Assembly: GCA_009760855.2 (NCBI GenBank)
Contig: WPIO01000032.1
Coordinates: 843,501 to 907,500 of the forward strand
Length of the DNA: 64,000 nucleotides
Direction of reading: 5' to 3'
Origin: Cristatella mucedo
Taxonomy: Eukaryota > Bryozoa > Phylactolaemata > Cristatellidae
Of this stretch, positions 46,740 to 58,800 are shown piece by piece. Position 1 is the stretch's first letter. The number at the start of each line of letters is the position of its first letter. The notes under the pieces are model-generated. The model was given only the letters and a program-made list of their open reading frames with translations, ran no database searches and was not told where the DNA came from. A program made the position numbers and the translations under genes.

Positions 46740-49250
46740 CGGTGGAGCCGAACTCGGGTTTCCACTAAATATTATAGTACACCGTCAATTTCATGTGCCC
46801 GCCAAATTTCATGAAATCGCCCCCAAACTCTCTCCGACAAATCGGCTCCAAATCTGGAGGCCGGTGATACAATCAACAATAAATCATCGCAATTCACTTT
46901 AAGCTACCACACATACACCGAAAATCTATCACACGAAGCTCCAACTAACATCGAATAAAAGACTTCGCTAAATTTCAAACCTACGCAAAAATATTCGGGC
47001 CGTTCCACTGTAGCCTTTTCATCAATTCCTCAGTAATTTATTGGAAAGACACGAGCACAGTCCACGTAAATGCATCACAGTCTCCAGCAATCCACCGCCG
47101 CTCCCCACATTTCACCGCCAAGCGAAAGAAACTCTGTGCGAAAAGCTCCCTATTTTGTGCGAAAAGCTCCCTATTTGATTGCACATGCATGTAAACTCGG
47201 AAACAGGCGTCTCGCAAATTTCAGACGCAAGGGCGAGGGCGTTCTCGTGAAATGCCCTGCAATTGACTGCAGCGGCTCGGAAAAATACAACAATCTACCG
47301 CAAGACGACTAGAAGCAAGTTCAGCCGAGCTCAAGTTTCTATTGCGTATTAAAGAACAGTTGTGCTCACATCCATATGACTTCAAGCCATTGCACGATCA
47401 GTCACCATAGGACTGATCGCGAATATCCTGCGCGGGAATACCCCGATCCAATGCAATCCAGTGCAAATCTCCTCAGATCGTCATCGTAAAGCTCAAATGT
47501 GTTTCATATCAGGCTAGACTTGGTTCACGGTGCACCCAGTACTTTTTGAGTCGTCGTGAATGGTCTTTTTTAGACAATGCCCTGCAATCGACTGCAATGC
47601 CCTGGCCCATACCTTAATTCACTGCAAAAGACCAGAAAACATGCACTAGAAGCTCTAATTTTGATTGAAAATTACTCTAGGCGTCGTATTTAGTGTACCC
47701 ATGCAAATTCTATTAGATTGCCTTAGGCATACTGATCCAATGCACTGCAATTGATCACAATAGCCAGACCCAGTTACGGCACTGCACTGCATCTAGCATC
47801 AAACTGCCCTAAAATTGGTTTCTCAGTGCTCTAATTTAGAATAAACATTACAACGCCCTCTGTTTAAATTTTAACCTCTTGATTTTAACTAATGGTATAA
47901 TACAATCTGGGAAAATACATGGAAATCGATGGCAATAGCTCAATCAGGAGCGACAGTTTTCTACAATCCGTGGCAAATCGACAACAAATTGGCTGAGCTA
48001 AGCTCCAATTATCACTGCATGTAAAACTGTACTAGTTCAAATTGAGATCCTGATTCCTCAAGCTTATTTTCCCGCATATTGTTGACATTGCATAGCAATC
48101 GACAGCAATGGCAAGGACCAATATCACAATCAGTGGCCAATCGACGAGAAATCACTTGTAGTAAGCTCCGACTCTTTATCCCGAGAAACATGTTACTGTG
48201 GCTATGCATAATTTTAACCATCTCCGGAAATGCATGGAAATTGAATGGGTGGCCCCATAAAATACTGCTATCCAGTAGTATCCGTAGCAAATTACTGGAA
48301 AGTTGTGTTGGGAGTTAAAAAACATCATTTCACCCAATCATGCACATACAATCACGAGCAAGGAATGGCAATCGACACCAATGGCGTCAGGAAGTACAAC
48401 TATCCTTGGAAAATCAAGATGAACTTAGCTGTGCGAAACCTCCACTCTCATTCTACACAACATCTCAGTCTGTTTCAAGCACATCATTTCAACCCGCTGT
48501 GTGATTATAATCAGGAGAAATGTGTGGCAATTAATGGTAATGGCGCCGGAAAATACTGCTGGCCGAAGCTCCATACTTTCTCACACGTTATGGGGCACTG
48601 TGGTAAAAGTGCATCAACAAAATCATGTCAACTAATCCCTTACCTAGCATCGCGGTCCATGCATAGCAGTCCATTGCAATGGCACGGGCAAATACTGCCT
48701 TCCGTGGCAAAGTGACAAGAATTAGCTGGCAGGGCAAAGCTCAAACTCTCATTCCATATGACGTTTCACTGTGCCTGCACCAAGTTCTAACCCATTTTGG
48801 CATTTAATATCGGAAATGCTTGGAAATAACAATAATAATAATGTTTTATGTCACACCCCTTTATGTTGATGTAATTTACATTTGCAGTAAATGAAGCAGG
48901 ATCAAAACGATGAGTGGCTTAGTGCACTATTTCAGCAAACATACTTTGGTTAGAGGTGACATGCATAGTTTCAACACGTAAGATGTGGTTAGTGGCAGCA
49001 TGGGCAGTGTCAGCCGGCATTAGCAGACAAGGAATGAATCACAACAACCCAATAAATCCCATGAGAAACAGGCAGTCAGCAGCAATCGCCGTGCAAAGCT
49101 TACATTTACGTGCTTCTGTTAATGCTCAGTGGTCTGAGGTACTGTATTTTAACCGATGGCAATGGCCCTGCGAATACTGCATCTAATGTTATCCACAGCC
49201 AATCGATCACACATACACTGTATGAAGGTAATTTTTAGATTGTATATTAC
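46740..49250. repeat. Degenerate satellite-like array, about 165-bp spacing
   Basis: A recurring landmark AGCTC(C/A/T)AA(T/A) appears at about 47327, 47491, 47651, 47827, 48001, 48163, 48438, 48567 and 48738, mostly 160-176 bases apart. Between landmarks come recurrent words: GCAATCGAC, GCAATGGC, GGAAAATACTGC, TGGCAAATCGAC. Copies are strongly diverged. The run is interrupted by an antisense LINE 1 tail at 48826-49060. No coding. Confidence 0.6.
48826..49060 (-). mobile_element. LINE family 1 3' fragment, antisense, inside the satellite-like array
   Basis: AATAACAATAATAATAATG, then decayed 3' UTR including GGTTAGAGGTGACATGCATAG and GATGTGGTTAGTGGCAGCATG. Confidence 0.75.
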
Positions 49251-49689
49251 AGTGTTCTGTTTTTAGTGCAATCACTTCACTTGAACCCGGTGGGTGCAGG
49301 CAGCCTCGGGCAAGGCACAGCTATCAATTAAAATAAATCCAGGCCAATCAAGGAAATTGTTTACAAATCTGTAGAAAATTGTCAAAAAACTAGCCATGCT
49401 CAGCTATAATTCTCATTTCACAATTGCAGATGCATTTTCACATCTATCAAGGTAATCCAAAAATGTCCGAATCATTTTGCACAGCTATTGTCAGGCATTG
49501 CACAGCATGCGACATGCTTCATTGTTCCGTCGCAGCTTGGCTCAAGCTTTAGGGCAGAAATGTTCTTGCTTGAACCCTTATATATCCAGGGGTTTCTGAC
49601 TGTTACGAAGTAATTTGTGATTCGGAACAATATGGGCACTTTTAATACGTCCTATTGGTCAGCAGCCATGTAGAATTTATAAGTATGCC

Positions 49690-50860
49690 TTAATAACAAC
49701 ATGCATATATTATGCAGAAAAGTATACAAATGTCTGATTGCCCTGTTTTTGCAAATAGGAAGGAGGCTTTTGCATTTGTAACGGCCATGAACAGACACTT
49801 AAAGCTTGCTGGGTACACGTCGAGTGCATTGCATTGCAACAGATTGCTACTGGCAATCGGAGCAAAATTAAAGGATTAAACTGTAAAGAAAGAGTAGAGC
49901 AGTGTGAAATCACAATTGGGACTTCTATTGTGTGCTTTCTTGACCTTTTTGCTGTGATTTTGTGTATGAGGCCGGATAATATCGGTCGATTGCAGGGCAT
50001 TGGCTGAGAACTTGCATGGGGTAAGGCTCGAATTGTGTAGGTGCATATTGAATTGCATCTAGTCTTATATGCAAAGTTAAATAGAGCTTTGCATTGACAA
50101 TTTGAGAATTATTTCCTGGAGATTAGAGCGGAATGTGGTATTTTCCCAAGTCATTTCAGGTGATTGCAGCTCATTGTTATAATGTAAAATTTCCCAATGG
50201 CTTGAATTTATGTGAGTGTGTTCATGACATGATGTTCTTTCATATGCAATAAGAAATTGAGCTAAGAACAATCGATTTCTTGGCCTTTTTGTAGTGCATT
50301 GCATTGGGTTAAGGTATTTCCCCGTGCGGTTATAGGCCATTGCAAGCAATCTCATGACAACGCAAAAAAACGAGGTTTTCATATAGAATCTTTATAGCTT
50401 AAACCATGGACTTTCGCGTATTGAGTTGGATTGTTCTCGCGGCAGCTGCAACCTATTGCAGCAGCCTTCGTAAGAATGCGTGAGAGGGATGGCATGATTG
50501 GTAATTTTGAAACATAAATCAGTCTAAGATGATGTACTTAAATTAAGTAGCTGGAGCTTAGTGAGGCCGATTTGCAGTGGATTTGAGGTGATGATAAGTA
50601 TATAGCCTCATTGGGTTACGTCTTTGCAAATCCATTTGCATGAGACCGAAAAAGATAAATGCAATGAAATTTCACGAGTACATAAATCGATGGTTTATTA
50701 CAATATTTACTCGAAAATTGAGTTGATTGCCGCCAATTTCCAGTCTATTTTAGTTCAATTGGGGTCAATTGAGGTGCCTGAATGGTCGTGGATTGTGGTA
50801 ATTCGTCGAACCCACTGCCCTGTAGTATTGTGGATATGAAACCGTGGTCTCTTTAACCAG
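49690..50860. repeat. Second satellite-like domain, apparently inverted
   Basis: Words typical of 46740-49250 recur here in reverse complement (GATTGCAGGGCATTGGC, AGCTAAGAACAATCGATTTC, GCATTGCATTGGG, GCTGGAGCTTAG). This suggests that the array changes orientation around 49.3-49.7 kb. It is diverged, so the strand assignment is tentative. Confidence 0.4.
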
Positions 50861-51329
50861 TCCCAACCCCGGTTGTAAGCACAGGACTCACAGCAGCTTG
50901 GGGCGCATTAGAAGACTGGACGAAATTGATGACGAATGGCCGCACAGTTCGTGCGACCGTACCATAGCTGCTCTCCTCCCTTTCTGTCAGTTCTCTGGCC
51001 TAAGCGAAAGCTATACTCTCCTCTCTCTCCGCTCTTCTGCTCTGTAGGCGCCTGTACTATTGCTACGACTTCGCCAGTATGCAACCCTGCATCGTCTTGT
51101 TCAATGCAGCCGTGGTCGCTTTCGTAATCCGTATTAGGGGAGTGGCAGCATCGTCAATCTTCTTTCTTCATCACCGGCTGTGTGCGAACGTCCCATAATA
51201 CGATCAATGTTCTGCACTGGATTATGCGAAATTAGAAATTAAGCCAGAGTGAGCGTGATTAAGTCCTGATCTTGGCTCGGGGAGAGCAGAATATCTTAGC
51301 AACTATGCTCGACGTTCCGGTACGAGACA

Positions 51330-51480
51330 TGAGCAGCTGAATCTACTGAATCGGCTGCAGCTAGGGCTGTGGCTGAGGTTGCGGCAGCAAGCAGAGGCAA
51401 TGGCAGTGGCTGAGGCTGAGGCAGCAGCTGAGGCCACAGCAGCGGCTGAGACAAGCCGGTAGGCTGCAGTTTTGCAGTGA
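51330..51480. repeat. GGCTGAGG/GCAGCAG-rich minisatellite
   Basis: Irregular tandem copies of GGCTGAGGC, GGCAGCAGC and TGGCAGTGGC. Overlapping open frames here arise from the repeat. The rest of 50860-52800 has no supported gene; an ATTATTATTATTA run lies at about 52320-52333. Confidence 0.7.
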
Positions 51481-52804
51481 TAGCAAAGTCTGTCCCGACA
51501 ACAAAAAGTTCCACTAACCAGAAAATACCACTGCAGCATATAGCATATTAAACAAAGTTTAGTCTATCATTGATATACCATTTTTAGTTGAATCGCCTCG
51601 CTGCAGACCTGGTCCAACAAATTGGAAGCTGCGACACCAGGCATCCAATTTTGTGATGACGATCTTCTTTGACATGCAGCTTCATGAAGGGCGTCACAGG
51701 TCCGATACATCATCGACGGTGGCTGTAGGGATAAAACCGGATTGAAAGTAGCATTTCACTCTTCATTTTAGTCGCAACTCGAAAACCCACGCATCATTAA
51801 TAATAATGCCAACCTTGCAGGTTCCACAAGTTAATTTACACTATTCATTATTCTCTTAAGCATCAACGAGCATTTACATCTCAAGATGGCGGAAGTAAAT
51901 TCATGCCATTTAGTTAATAAATATGCATATAAAAGTGCATAGAAGACGATAGACTGTCAAAAAATGCATTCTAGCAAGCTGATACCTACTTTCTCTTTTC
52001 TTAAATTCTCCTTGTTTTTAACTATGTTTGTATGAGATCATCATTGTGATCTACCTGTGGAGCGTGAATGCAGAAAAGTCCTAATTTCATTAGAAAAACA
52101 ATCTTCGGCTTAATTACCTTCACACTAATAGCTTTATATGGGCAGGATTATACGATAAATGTCGGAGTTATTTTCACTTTCTAAGACCCTCATACATCTT
52201 GCAGTAGATGAACCTAATAAGTCCCAAATAAAGCAAACATAACTGTTACAGCACTGCACTTCTTATGCCATTTAGCATAATAATGTCCATGCAATCATTC
52301 CTTATGCTGAAATTGGGTCTGAGCACTGTTATTATTATTATTAAATTATTGAGCGGAGAATTAACTAACAGTTTTTTTAAGTCCAGGAGTGATTACAAAA
52401 GAAATGCTATCTCTATGGCTCAATCGGTGGTTCAATGCATTGTCAACTCAAAAAGCTCTCAGATGATCACATCCGCTGTAGGTGAAATGTAGCGATAACC
52501 TACCAGGCTATGGATCAGGCTTTGAGCATTCAGGATTTTAAAATGTTTGAGGTTCGGTACTATAACAACTCTGGAATTTCGATCTGTGCTCTCAATTTAT
52601 AAATCAAGCTCAGTAAGAAATCAGGTGTGAGTGGAAATCCCTGGACAGTCGCACTGCTCAAAACACCTTCTCACGAATTTGGATGAAGCTGTGGTTCCTT
52701 TATGGCTTTCGTTCTATATTCCGGCAGCCTCCAATGCAATTGATGACCAAGTTCTTTTTGAGCATGTGTGTCAACTCACTTATGATCACCCGTACTGTCC
52801 TAAT

Positions 52805-53425
52805 GGAATGTAATGTAATGTATCTCCGTCTGAAACTCCACAAGGCCATAAAGATTAAGTGGGCGTTACGTAGGAGAGTTTTGTATATCCCACTCACAGC
52901 CTAAGCGGCTTTCGCTATGCATTCGGTGGCAAACAGACTTCATCTCACGCAAAAAGAGGAAATGGAAAGTGTGTTTTGGTTCACGCACACAGAGAGCCAA
53001 CCGATTACCAAAAGTTTATTGTGAGACGCACGGAGCAGACTGACTCCCTTCGCTCCTTTCTCCCACTCAACTATTTCTCTACCACGGCTGTGCCCTGGCC
53101 GACCCAGACGATTCATGCGAGACGGATCACAGCTGTGCACCGGCCGACCCTGATGGTGAATCCACCATCTATTCAGTATTGGGTTACCGGCCTGTGTGCA
53201 TGCCACATCAATGGCGGACCACAGCTCTGCACCAGTTGTATATAAGAGGAGTAGTACAGGCCTGCATATAACCCAACTACACAAAGCATAGCTGAGTCGG
53301 GAGAACAGTTAAGTTAGTGAGTAGATAGTCGGCAGCAAGTGAGTAGTTGTCGTTGTCTAAGAATTGTGGAAGAGAGCTCCAGAGTCTAGGACCTGCAGAG
53401 CTAAAGCTTCTGTTGCCAACGGTCT
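52805..53425 (-). mobile_element. LINE family 2 fragment, antisense, split by an LTR
   Basis: The 3' tail in reverse (AATGTAATGTAATGTATCTCCGTCTG), 3' UTR to about 52969, then a 314-bp insertion. The element resumes at about 53284 (AAGCATAGCTGAGTCGGGAGA) and runs to GCTTCTGTTGCC near 53420. Comparison with 31398-31728 shows the insertion point cleanly. Confidence 0.85.
52970..53283 (-). mobile_element. Solo LTR nested in LINE family 2
   Basis: A unit with TGTGT..ACACA ends. On the minus strand it begins TGTGTAGTTGGG, has a TATA-like CTTATATAC (near 53238-53246) and an AATAAA (53015-53020), and ends CCAAAACACA. An AAAG-type short duplication flanks it, though the exact length (3-4 bp) is ambiguous. 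No internal retroelement region is present, so it is a recombination product. Confidence 0.7.
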
Positions 53426-53820
53426 TTAATCTAATGGTATATGTCCTATCTTAATAGCAAATATCAGACGGTAGATAGTGACCGCTGGCAGTCAATTGCG
53501 TAGACTTTACGTTTAGGATGTTCAAGTAATCTTCTTTCCACAATTCATAATCTACCTCTTACCCATGTAATTGCATAGCAGTCTGTGCTTTTATTCCTAT
53601 GCATATAAATCACTGGTGAATCTTTTACCTGATCAATAATTTTCTAGATGCAGTACATACACGTATATATTTAAAAATAAATGAGTTAGGTAAGTCTGAC
53701 TGGGAGATCGGTACGATTCCTTTGGTGTCAGAAGTACACAGTGAATGACACGCCATCTATGTTCGCACTGGATTGAGTTTAATTTTAATGCTGACATGGT
53801 AGCAACTTGTGTAACTTAAA

Positions 53821-54330
53821 ATAGCCACAATGGTTAGATGAGTGCTATGCAGGGGAACTTTCGATTAATCAATTAAAGCCTAAGTGAATTTAGGTACTCG
53901 AACCATAGCCGACATACTTCATCTCAAGTAACTAAGAGAACGTGAAAAGTGCTACTGGGTCAGAGCGATAGTTGAAGAAGTGATTATCATGGAAGTAACC
54001 ACTCAGTACTGAAGTGAATCGCATTCAAAAATCAGCAGTAGAAAATTATTCGGAAATTTATAGTAGTTCTGGAAGTGTTTTTCAGCAGTCTATTATCGAC
54101 AAAGAAAGCTTGCATGGCTAATGTTCTTTAAGCGTACTGGGTGTACGGCTAATTTGATGTTCTAGAGGATCTGAGGGCTCCAGGAGGCTTAAATTGGTGC
54201 AGAATTCTAACTAAGTACGAAGTAGCCACGGCGGGCCTTGTGGGTCACAGTAAAAAATCTAGTCGTTATCTAACTATCGACTCGGAGCTCCTTTGCAAAG
54301 GGTATAGATTGGGGGCTAAATTGGAATTTA
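53821..54330 (-). mobile_element. LINE family 2 fragment, antisense, more decayed
   Basis: The 3' UTR in reverse (CATACTTCATCTCAAGTAACTAAGAGAA) aligns with 52925-52960 and 53284-53330. Beyond 54130, the reverse-complemented C-terminal block ..API*ASWSPQIL.. can be matched to the copy at 5025-5075. Nothing supportable was seen from 54330 to 55055. Confidence 0.6.
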
Positions 54331-55055
54331 CCGAAGAGTCATTGTGGCCATGTTTATCACTAGCTGCAAAGGCTTAGCTGTGTTTTTGTGTCCCCCAGCT
54401 ACAACTGAAATTCGCTACTCCAATTCAGACACAACAAGGGAGCTGGTGCGATTTTTTCCGTGGCTATTTACGGTACGTGCATAATGAATAGTGCAACTCT
54501 TACATGACTGTGCTAGTCGTTCATAATGTTTCTGCATTGCTATAAAATCGCGTTATTTTAAGACAAAGCAGGGTAGCATTCAGAATGGATTACCACCAGC
54601 TTTTCGATGCTATGCATAGGTTACATTAGTTTTGCGTGTGGTCAGCTTACTTGTCAGCTGTCAACTGGGTGCATTTAAAGCTGCTTCGACGACTCATTTT
54701 TCGTGCTTTAAGGTACCTGATCTGACAGAATTCTTCATTTGCATGAGGTATAACTCCTGTTAAGCGCTTTATGCTTATTGAAAAACGTATTACAGAACTC
54801 TACTGGATGCATTTGAAACTTGCTTATTCTCATAAAATGTACCGAAAATTAGTTCTCTAATTATCTCTGCTGGACAAGAGCTAAACGCTTGGATGTTTGA
54901 CTTTTATATCGGTGGTGCAGACATGATTTGGCTTTTCATAGCCATTGAGCAAGATGCATCGCTTGCAATATTAGTAACATGTAATCGTGATCCAAATTTT
55001 TTTTAAAGCAGGTTGTCAAATTTCCAGCTGATGTTTGCATACTAGTTGCACCCAA

Positions 55056-55700
55056 AAGCAAATAATAATAATGATGATTCGCTTGTTAAAGCACCCTCAG
55101 AGAGCTCAGTCTCTTTCTAGGGGCTATACAATTGCTGCAAAGGAAGCACGATCAAAAGGGTTAGTGGTAACATGCTCAATGAACAACAAAAATAATATGA
55201 TTAGTGATGACATGCATAGGTTCAGCATGCCAGTATGATTAGTAGCAGCATGCAACAGTGTCAGCACGCATAAGCACATAAAGGACGAATCATAGGAACA
55301 CACTAAATGCTGCTATAAATAGGTGCGAATTTTTTAGTTTTTTGTAATTTGATCAAGTCAGAAGATGCAGTGACTACAGTCGGGAGTGAGTTCCATACTT
55401 TGGGAGCATACAAACTAAAGGTACAGTCTCCATAGGATGTGAGTTTAGTACCATAGGTAAACAATTAGATATTGAAAAGCTGGTGGTACATAGCTTAGCC
55501 TGGTAATGCAGTCGATCTGATGGTTAGGCTGGAGCCATGGAATGAAGGAACCTGAAAGTGAGTGACAAAACCTTGAAGTCGATGCCTCACATGACTGGGA
55601 GTCAGTGCAGGTCGGCGAGGAGTGTTAAGAGGTGGCAGCTGTGATGCTCACGACTGACACGTGCACCGGAGATCAGACTGAGGCCAGGCATTGAGCACAT
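55056..55700 (-). mobile_element. LINE family 1 fragment, antisense
   Basis: AATAATAATGATGATTCGCTTGTTAAAGCACCCTC (3' end in reverse), 3' UTR, then the C-terminal coding block (GGAGTGAGTTCCATACTTTGGGAGC; TGGAGCCATGGAATGAAGG; GTGCAGGTCGGCGAGGAGTG) to about 55690. It abuts the 3' end of the next gene. Confidence 0.88.
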
Positions 55701-55850
55701 CAGGTCATGCAATATTAGCATCAAATGCAGTGCCTAAAGGCTCAATGAGCACACTTTTAAAGTCAAAGTTCGGCTGCACCTCCGAGGCAGCAGCCTGTCT
55801 AAAATTAAACTGCCCTAGCCGATCTACTTCATGAGCAGGTCGGCATCCCT

Positions 55851-58800
55851 TTAGCCAAGAAAAGAGGCACTGCGTACCACGTCTTTGCACGTCCTGGCAA
55901 TAATCGAAGCCAGCTGGCTCAGTCCGTCCAGTAGAGTGTGTATCTGTCTGGCAGTCTCACCAGAAGCACACATTGGTTGAAGACTTCCCGCAACAGAAGC
56001 AGCCGTGAGAAAGCATTTGCTGTAGCTGTTATCTGCCCACTGCCGAGAGAGGGCACACACTGACAGATCCGATGAACTTAGATTTCTGAGGCTTTCGGCC
56101 GAGGATAGTGGTGCCGCCAGACCCAAAAGTTTGGCTGCGCTGTATCCTGAAAAGAATTTATGTTAAGGCACAGTGATATATAATGAATGGTGTATAAGTT
56201 CACTCGCAACCACTGGGTCTCTAAGCAGGAAAGGCCGCGGGCCTCAGAATCCTGACAAAGCATGCTGTTCCCTATGTCAGACCGGCTGATTATTTTGGAG
56301 TCAGCAACGATTGTGATTAACTCCTGTGAATGAATTAGTGCAGGCCACGAGTGCTTGGGCTGTGGTAATTCGTTAATGTGTGACTGAGTGGATGCATGTC
56401 CTCTGAGCTGGAAGGCTCTCGAGTTTGCATGAATGCCTTTAGTTGCCGAATAATTTTTCTTACGATATAATTAACTTCGTACGCAGAGCAAAGGTGAAAT
56501 TGACAGCAGCCAATCCTATGCAGCAGGCTTTGACTTTACCAGTGAGCATCCGGTAAGCTGAAGTCAAGTAGCTAATCTTCTCAGATGATTGTAATGGGTC
56601 GGCTTTAGCAATGCAAGTTTTGTAAAACTGGGAAGATAATATGCTCATGCAGGAAGGCGCATTTATGCCTGCCCATAAGCCACTGCTTGGATGGCTGGTG
56701 ATAGGATAGGGTTGTAGAATATCATATGTGTCCGTTGGTCTGCTGTGTTCCACATGCTCCACAGAGCCCGTGAACGAGACGTCATCAATTACACCCATAA
56801 GGCCAACCATGTCTTTCCAGGATTTATGATACCACTGTTGTTTTTCACTGTATCCTTCGTCAGTATGCCACATATCATCAGTGCTGCTAATCGATATCAT
56901 CTCATCCATTGAGGCGGACGAGACCCCTGAAGATTCAGCCGACGTAAATAATGGCTCTGTAGATGCCTTATCCCACGTCACTATCTTCCTGGTGCCTGAA
57001 TCACAATGAACCGAAGATGAGACAGTGCTAATAACGTTGACTTTTTGAAATCATATGACGGGATACAAAAATAAAAGGCTATTAAGGCTGAGATACAATA
57101 TGAGCTGGCGAATGTGATCGTAAATCTGCATTTAGGAGATGACTAGATTGATGGTTCTCATTAAATTGATCAATGGGTTGGGTAGCAGCCGAATATAGCT
57201 TGATGTCGTTTTAACTTTCTTAATTATGCCGCTGCCGAATTCTGCCAGATTAACGGCGATCGATCCAAGCGTATAATAAATATTTAAAAATGTGTTGCAC
57301 TTTATTGAAGTTTAAAAACATCTCGGGATGTTAATGGCCACAGACATGTGTACTACTGCCAGGCAATGTGTTCAAGCAAATTGATAACTTCTTTAGAAAC
57401 ATGTTTTTCAAGAACTCTTCTGTAATTGGTGAGCTACAGAAAGGTAAAATTGGTAAATCGTGCACCTCTTTAACTTTATTTTAACAAATGTGTAGCTCTA
57501 GTATCTCTAAAGATGAGTAGCTAATGTTATTATGAGACATTGTATAGAGTGTTAAGAAAATTAAGTAATTGTTGGAGGACCTTTTTTTAAAAGGCTGTAG
57601 AGGAAGCATTACATAGAGTTAGTTCTTAAATTCGTACTATCGGCACAAACAACATTCAGGGAAATATTTGTATTAACTCAGTTCATGCTGTGACCAACAG
57701 GTGCGTTTTCAGAGATTACATTTGAAATATCTCTATATCAGGAAATGTAAACTTCAGTCGGTAGTGAGTTTCAAACTTTGGAAACACACAACCTAACGTT
57801 ACAGCTTGAATAAAACTTGAGGTTTATTAGAATCGCAGCTAAATTATTTAAAATTAATAACACTTGTTGGAACTATACCTTGCCCTATTTGGAAAAGCTT
57901 GGAGGGGCTGAAATGAAAGAATAAAAAGACTCATAACAAATTTACAAAAACTTGATATCGCCTAACAGGAAGCAATTGCTGAGCAGGCTATCCTCTTTAG
58001 CTGCTTTGTTATAAATTATCAAATATTCTCCCGCAAGTTAATTATATCATCCCCTTCTACTAAAACCTTCTGCTCATCCAATTGCATGCAGTTATCATTC
58101 AGTCTACATGGTGTGCCGTCCTCCAGTAAAAAATCATTGGTTAATAGCAAACCCTCAAGACTCTTGACATCGATACTATCTCAGCGACAATATCTTCTCC
58201 CAAGCTGTGAAGTTCCTTTTCCGACCTGTTCTAACTGATACAATTCTGCAACGTGACACTTTCTGACTAGCTCAACGATTTTGCACCAATGACTAAGCTA
58301 GTTTTGCAATCTAGCCTAGACGAACTACGCTTTACCTCATAAATTATACTAGGTATACTAAGCGAAAGCTTGAAATAACATAGAAAAGATCGCAACTGAC
58401 TGTCCATCTTCAGGCATGGGAAGAATTCTGGAGATAATACTAATTGATCCTAGCCGAAACCATTTCTAGCTTCTACAAAAATATTGCTTAATCATACATG
58501 TACAATTCAAAAATGCTGATGTCTACCATCAAACAAGCTCTTAAGCACTCGGAGATTAGCTCCTTACCTCTTGATCCTTGAGGTGATCTTCATGATCGCT
58601 TCACTAGCTTCATTGTCAGAGAGATAGACAATGTCAGAGAATTTATCCCTAGGCTAGTGGCATTCCCTCTAGACATTATTTCTTTAATCATAAACATACA
58701 GCAATCTTATCTTTCTGTATTTCTTACTTCAGCTCAATGTTCAAGGAGGCGATATGTGACTACATTCCGAAATTTCTATCCTAACCAATGAAGACCGCTA

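Noticed and set aside
51296-51539. Overlapping Ala/Ser/Pro-Leu-rich minus-strand frames
   Set aside because: They arise from the GGCTGAGG minisatellite on the other strand.
52940-53284. 114-codon minus-strand and 89-codon + frames
   Set aside because: Both are translations of the solo LTR 52970-53283.
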